This document shows, in pieces, positions 60,228-64,000 of a stretch of 64,000 nt of DNA. A model generated the notes under the pieces. That model was not told the origin of the DNA. It did no database searches and saw only the letters and a program-made list of their open reading frames with translations. Positions within the stretch are counted from its first letter, which is position 1; each line of letters starts with the position of its first letter. A program made the translations under genes and the position numbers. The DNA lies in NCBI GenBank assembly GCA_902363835.1, contig CABJBM010000019.1, positions 62,001 through 126,000 on the forward strand. Direction: 5' to 3'. The stretch is from Lachnospiraceae bacterium. Its GTDB lineage: Bacteria; Bacillota; Clostridia; Lachnospirales; Lachnospiraceae.

Positions 60228-60830
60228 ATGAAAAATTTATTTAAAACCAAATTGAATGCGGCCTGCTTTGTGCTGATCCCGGCCTGCATTGGAATCAATT
60301 ATTTAGGAAAACTTTTTGCATCTGTATTAAAGCTGCCGCTTTGGCTGGATTCCATCGGCACCTGTATCGGCGGAATTCTGGGCGGACCTGTGATTGGCGG
60401 GATCTGCGGAGCTGCCAATAACCTGATTTACGGCTTTACCACCGGTGATTCCATTACTCTGGTCTATGCATTGACCAGCCTGGGAATCGGTGTTGCCGTA
60501 GGAATTATGGCAAGATTCGGCCATATGGAAAAACTTTCAGGCGCCATTCTCACAGCCTGTGTGGCAGGTCTTGCGGCTGTTGTGATCTCCACTCCTTTAA
60601 ACATCATTTTCTGGGGCGGAACTACCGGCAACATCTGGGGAGACGCTGTCTTTGCCTGGTCACAGGCTTCCGGACTTCCTGTTGCCCTTGGTTCTTTCCT
60701 TGACGAGGTTATCGTGGATGTGCCGGATAAGCTGATCACCCTTTTGATCGTGTTTGCCATCATCAAAGGACTCCCAAAGAAACTGACTTCCCTTTATGAA
60801 CTGGATGATGAAGTGATGAGTCTGGATTAA
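60228..60830 (+). CDS. ECF transporter substrate-binding (S) component
   Basis: 200 residues, five to six membrane helices. NAACFVLIPACIGINYLGKLFA start and GGPVIGGICGAANNLIYGFTTGD in the middle are typical of ECF S components, which bind substrate in the membrane. GGAGGAAAAGAG precedes the ATG. Its T and ATPase partners follow at once, so this is a dedicated (group I) ECF importer. Nucleoside, nucleobase or ribose is suggested by the phosphorylase upstream; the sequence alone does not show substrate. Confidence 0.87.
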   Translation: MKNLFKTKLNAACFVLIPACIGINYLGKLFASVLKLPLWLDSIGTCIGGILGGPVIGGICGAANNLIYGFTTGDSITLVYALTSLGIGVAVGIMARFGHMEKLSGAILTACVAGLAAVVISTPLNIIFWGGTTGNIWGDAVFAWSQASGLPVALGSFLDEVIVDVPDKLITLLIVFAIIKGLPKKLTSLYELDDEVMSLD

Positions 60831-60850
60831 AGCAGGAAAGGCAGAATTAT

Positions 60851-61624
60851 ATGAAAAGTATCAGTCTTTACGTGGATAAGGATACCTTCTTAACCAGGCT
60901 GCATCCATTTGCCAAGATGTTTTATATCCTGGCCGCCGTCAGCGCGCCCCTGATCGGGGGTGCGCTGTGGATGTATGTCCTGTTCCTGGCCATCAGTCTG
61001 TGTCTTTTGGTCAGCGGGAAAATCATAGGTCATGTTTTTCCCTTGATCGTCTTTTCTTTTACCATCATCATCACCATTTTTTTGATACACGGTCTATTTA
61101 ATCAGGAAAATCAGAAGGTGCTGTTCCATCTCGGGCCCCTTGCTTTTTATCAGGAAGGACTTCTTTATGCCACCAGGATCGGACTCAACATTTTGAACAT
61201 GCTTTTGGCTTTTGCCACCTTTGTATTGACCACAAAGCCTGCGGATCTGGTAGATGACTTGGAGCAGGCAGGCTTTTCGCCCAGGTTCGGATACATGATC
61301 AGCTCTGTTTTTCAGATCATTCCCCAGATGATGGGAACCATGAACACCATCATGGATGCCCAGAGAAGCCGGGGCATGGAAACGGAAGGCAGCCTGCTTG
61401 TGAGAGCCAGGGCATTTATTCCCCTGATCTCTCCTGTGGTCAGCAGCTCCCTGATCAACACCAGGGAAAGGGCAATTGCCTTGGAAGTGCGGGGATTTGA
61501 TTCAAGGAATAAGAAAACATTTTTAAGGGACCACAGGCTTAATGGCAGGGACAAGGCATTCATGTCACTTATGGCCCTGCTCATTGCATGTTCCCTTGTA
61601 TGGAGGGTGCTTGCATGGCTTTGA
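60851..61624 (+). CDS. ecfT: ECF transporter transmembrane component EcfT
   Basis: 257 residues. N-terminal helices, then the coupling region with the two Ala-Arg-Gly type motifs: DAQRSRGMETEG and ALEVRGFDSR, which contact the ATPases. LHPFAKMFYILAA at the start is characteristic of the EcfT family (CbiQ-like). It links the S component to the fused ATPase downstream, with which it overlaps by 10 bp. Confidence 0.93.
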   Translation: MKSISLYVDKDTFLTRLHPFAKMFYILAAVSAPLIGGALWMYVLFLAISLCLLVSGKIIGHVFPLIVFSFTIIITIFLIHGLFNQENQKVLFHLGPLAFYQEGLLYATRIGLNILNMLLAFATFVLTTKPADLVDDLEQAGFSPRFGYMISSVFQIIPQMMGTMNTIMDAQRSRGMETEGSLLVRARAFIPLISPVVSSSLINTRERAIALEVRGFDSRNKKTFLRDHRLNGRDKAFMSLMALLIACSLVWRVLAWL

Positions 61625-63306
61625 TCGAAGTGAACAATTTAAAATACCGGTATCCCCATACAGAAAGCCTGGCTCTGGACGGAATTGATTTTGAAGTGGA
61701 AAAGGGGCAGTTTATTGGGATAGCAGGTGAGAACAAGGCAGGAAAAAGCACTTTATGCCAGGCCTTTGCCGGTCTGGTGCCAACCATGTTCCGTGGGGCT
61801 TACGGCGGAAAGATCTTCATTGACGGGGCAGAGGGGGCAAAGACTCCCATTGCCGAATTGTGCCAGAAGGTGGGCCTTGTGTTCCAGAACCCATTTAACC
61901 AGCTTTCCGGTGCAAAGGATACGGTTTTTGAAGAAATCGCTTTTGGACTTCAGAATCTGGGGATTTCCCGGGAAGAGATTTTTAAAAGGGTGGAAGAAAA
62001 GTTAAGGCTTTTGGATATTGAGGAGTACAGAGACAGAAATCCTTTTGATTTATCCGGCGGACAGACCCAGCGGGTGGCCATTGCCAGCATCCTTGCCATG
62101 GAGCCGAAAGTTATTGTGCTTGATGAGCCTACCTCCCAGCTGGACCCTCAGGGAAGCGAAGAGGTGTTCCGGGTGGTTGATAAGCTGGCAAAAACAGGCA
62201 TCACCATTATTATGGTGGAACAGAAAATGGAGAAGCTGGCTTCTTATTGCCACAAGATCCTTCTTCTTCACAAAGGAAAGCAGGTGGCCTTTGATACTCC
62301 GGAACGGATTTTTTCAAGGGATGATCTGGAGGAACTGGGGGTTAAGCCGCCGGTCTATACCCAGGTGTGCAGGGCCCTTGGGGTGTACCGGAAAGAGGGG
62401 GAGGACAAGCTTTATCCGGTCACTCTTGAGCAGATGGAGGATTTAAGGGAGCAGTTTCCTCCAAGGCTTGCCGGCAGGAACTTTGTATATAAAAATGGAG
62501 AGAAACAGGCTGAGGAAGTGTTCCGGATTCAGGATCTTGGATTTCATTACCAGCCTGATACTCCGGTGATCCGGAATCTGGACCTTTGCCTTGACAAAAG
62601 ACCTACTGCCATCATTGGCCAGAACGGAGCCGGAAAGACCACTCTGGTCAAACTGTTAAAAGGACTTTTAAAGCCTGATGCAGGGAATATTTTCTTTGAG
62701 GGCGAGGATATTTCCAAAAGGACCGTGGCACAGCTTGCCGGAAAGGTAGGGTATGTGTTCCAGAACCCGGATGACCAGATATTCAAAAACCAGGTGCTGG
62801 AAGAGGTCATGGTGGGACCGTTAAACTTAGGACTGAGCCGTGCAGAGGCGCAAAAGCGGGCTGTGGAGGCCCTTGAGATGGTAGGGCTTATGGAAGCGGC
62901 AGAAGAAAACCCCTATGACCTGGATTTATCGGAACGGAAAATGGTTGCCATCGCTTCAGTGGCTGCCATGGACCCTAAGGTGCTGATACTGGATGAACCC
63001 ACCATTGCCCAGGATGCCAGAGGGCGGGCCGTGCTGGGAAGGATTGTCCGTACCTTAAGTGAAAAGGGAAAATTTGTGCTGGCCATTCTTCATGACATGG
63101 ATTTTGTAGCGGAATATTTTGAACGGGTCATTATCATGGCTCACGGAAAGGTGCTTTCAGACGGTCCGGGAGAAGAGGTTTTTTACCAGAAGGAAAGCCT
63201 GTCCAAGGCCAGGCTGGAGCAGCCCCATACCACCAGGCTGTGTGAATTCCTGGGCTATGAGGGTGCCTTTATGACAGCAGATGATATAAAGGCTGCGGAT
63301 AGATAA
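61615..63306 (+). CDS. Fused ECF ATPase (two ABC cassettes, EcfA-EcfA')
   Basis: 563 residues from 61615 (GGAGG eight bases upstream); the ORF back to 61588 is inside ecfT. Cassette 1 (about 1-240): Walker A GENKAGKST, signature LSGGQTQRVAIA, Walker B VIVLDEPTSQLD. Cassette 2 (about 300-545): Walker A GQNGAGKTT, signature LSERKMVAIA in place of LSGGQ, Walker B VLILDEPTIAQD. The unequal signatures indicate two non-identical ATP sites, as in EcfA1/EcfA2. It powers the nucleoside-type ECF importer. Closed by the terminator at 63329. Confidence 0.93.
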   Translation: MALIEVNNLKYRYPHTESLALDGIDFEVEKGQFIGIAGENKAGKSTLCQAFAGLVPTMFRGAYGGKIFIDGAEGAKTPIAELCQKVGLVFQNPFNQLSGAKDTVFEEIAFGLQNLGISREEIFKRVEEKLRLLDIEEYRDRNPFDLSGGQTQRVAIASILAMEPKVIVLDEPTSQLDPQGSEEVFRVVDKLAKTGITIIMVEQKMEKLASYCHKILLLHKGKQVAFDTPERIFSRDDLEELGVKPPVYTQVCRALGVYRKEGEDKLYPVTLEQMEDLREQFPPRLAGRNFVYKNGEKQAEEVFRIQDLGFHYQPDTPVIRNLDLCLDKRPTAIIGQNGAGKTTLVKLLKGLLKPDAGNIFFEGEDISKRTVAQLAGKVGYVFQNPDDQIFKNQVLEEVMVGPLNLGLSRAEAQKRAVEALEMVGLMEAAEENPYDLDLSERKMVAIASVAAMDPKVLILDEPTIAQDARGRAVLGRIVRTLSEKGKFVLAILHDMDFVAEYFERVIIMAHGKVLSDGPGEEVFYQKESLSKARLEQPHTTRLCEFLGYEGAFMTADDIKAADR

Positions 63307-63328
63307 TGCTTTTATCCGCAGGCAGGAA

Positions 63329-63371
63329 ACGCCTGGCTTACAGAGGAATCCCTTTGAAGCCAGGTGTTTTT
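63329..63371 (+). terminator. Terminator of the phosphorylase-ECF operon
   Basis: ACGCCTGGCTT (63329-63339) pairs with AAGCCAGGTGT (63357-63367, one wobble), T-run to 63371. Confidence 0.87.
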
Positions 63372-63392
63372 TATGTTGGAATCAAGGCCATT

Positions 63393-63902
63393 TTAAGTTT
63401 TTCTGTCAGGAGGGCAGAAGACCACAATCATCAGGGGAGTTGTGATAGCCGGGATGCTGCGCGTGGTAAATGCATAAGTAACAAGGAGAAAGTGGCCGCC
63501 AGGATTGTAAAAGAAAGTCTGACCGTTGGAAAGAACAATGGTTGTATCACTTTGATCAGACAGGCTCAGCTTCAGGGTTTGGGATGAACTCAGCAGGTCT
63601 TCGTCAAAATAATCAAAAGCAGCCTCATACCCATCGCTGTTTTCTGCAAGGACGACCGCTGTAAACTGTGGCGGATAAATAAGGGGCACAGGCGCTTTTG
63701 TATCGTAGAAGGCAACAATGGAATCGCCGGTGTTAAAGGTATGCTGGCTGAGTACATAGGTTTGAGGAGTGACAATAAAATTAGTCTGCCCCAGGCTCTC
63801 ACTCATTATGGAAATAATCATGGTACAGCTTTTGTCGGCAGAGGAGGTCATTAAGGGTGTGACGGAAGTTACTGTTCCGTAGATAGGAGAATAGCGTGCC
63901 AT
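63393..63902 (-). CDS. Conserved clostridial protein of unknown function
   Basis: 169 residues, no signal peptide; AAAAGG lies seven bases before the ATG. Mixed beta-rich composition with motifs GTVTSVTPLMTS, NFIVTPQTYVL, DSIVAFYDTKAPVPLIYPPQ, and the C-terminal SIPAITTPLMIVVFC. I recall similar proteins as hypothetical in many clostridia, with the APVPLIYPP motif conserved, but know no domain name or function. It may be beta-barrel-like. Divergent from whatever begins beyond the right edge of the window. Confidence 0.8.
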   Translation of the reverse strand: MARYSPIYGTVTSVTPLMTSSADKSCTMIISIMSESLGQTNFIVTPQTYVLSQHTFNTGDSIVAFYDTKAPVPLIYPPQFTAVVLAENSDGYEAAFDYFDEDLLSSSQTLKLSLSDQSDTTIVLSNGQTFFYNPGGHFLLVTYAFTTRSIPAITTPLMIVVFCPPDRKT

Positions 63903-64000
63903 AAAAGATCCTTTTCATCATTCTTAATTTTATCTTATGTAGGAGGAAGAGGCATTATGAAATATTTTGTCTGCCTGGAAAAAACGGAATTTTCTTAAGA

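Noticed and set aside
63306..63587. 93-codon plus-strand frame after the ECF ATPase
   Set aside because: It contains the operon terminator and is antisense to a better supported gene.
63957..63998. 13-codon ORF with GGAGGAAGAGG upstream at the right edge
   Set aside because: Too short to judge; it may be a leader peptide or the start of a gene affected by a frameshift, but the window ends here.

Overview
The window looks like a chromosomal segment of a Gram-positive anaerobe of the Lachnospiraceae (Clostridium cluster XIVa), most like Lacrimispora or Clostridium saccharolyticum. This is an inference from gene families, strong GGAGG ribosome-binding sites, YesMN-type regulators, FeoA/FeoB and ECF modules, and moderate GC. 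No rRNA, tRNA, prophage or CRISPR array was seen. One insertion-sequence region is present (about 35.1-36.9 kb).

Layout. 0-3.5 kb: the 5' part of a molybdenum-hydroxylase iron-sulfur subunit (minus), a DUF523 protein, an HD-domain protein and an aspartate kinase behind two phased palindromes. 3.5-11.6 kb (minus): an alpha-glucoside operon of YesM/YesN two-component system, lipoprotein binding protein, two permeases and a GH13 alpha-glucosidase. 11.8-15.1 kb (plus): an AraC regulator, a second GH13 alpha-glucosidase and a maltose acetyltransferase-like enzyme. 15.5-18.1 kb: a ferredoxin-type aldo/keto reductase and a two-domain polyphosphate:AMP phosphotransferase. 18.3-22.2 kb: a housekeeping run of HI0933-type flavoprotein, cmk, ispH and an S1 protein, preceded by an unusual 50-bp tandem repeat. 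22.3-24.3 kb: an M13 metallopeptidase lipoprotein.

24.4-31.0 kb is a metal-homeostasis block: feoA, feoA, feoB, a 45-residue Cys-rich membrane peptide, a divergent Fur-like regulator, an HD-GYP protein, a small membrane-associated protein and a P1B-like ATPase lacking the usual CPC and CxxC metal sites. Three copies of a TTAG-N6-CTAA dyad occur in it. 31.1-34.1 kb is a TPP-riboswitch-controlled thiamine-precursor ABC transporter. 34.3-37 kb holds a YozG/DUF2975 pair and an IS30-type transposase flanked by a helically phased 20-21 bp repeat array. 37.2-44.9 kb is an OmpR-type two-component system divergent from a five-gene oligopeptide/nickel-type ABC transporter.

45.2-47.9 kb carries the most unusual genes: an aminoglycoside-phosphotransferase-like/protein-kinase-like fusion overlapping a GNAT/pyrophosphatase-like fusion. 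48-54 kb: two MerR regulators (each linked to a promoter with a 19-bp spacer), a diaminopentanoate-dehydrogenase-like enzyme, a DMT transporter and an L,D-transpeptidase. 54.5-63.3 kb: a maltose-6-phosphate-type GH4 hydrolase with its PTS permease, two tandem RpiR regulators, then a nucleoside phosphorylase with a complete ECF transporter (S, T and fused A-A). The window ends in a conserved unknown protein on the minus strand.

Taken together, the segment is dominated by uptake and breakdown of alpha-glucosides by both ABC and PTS routes, iron and thiamine acquisition, and nucleoside salvage, each under local regulators.
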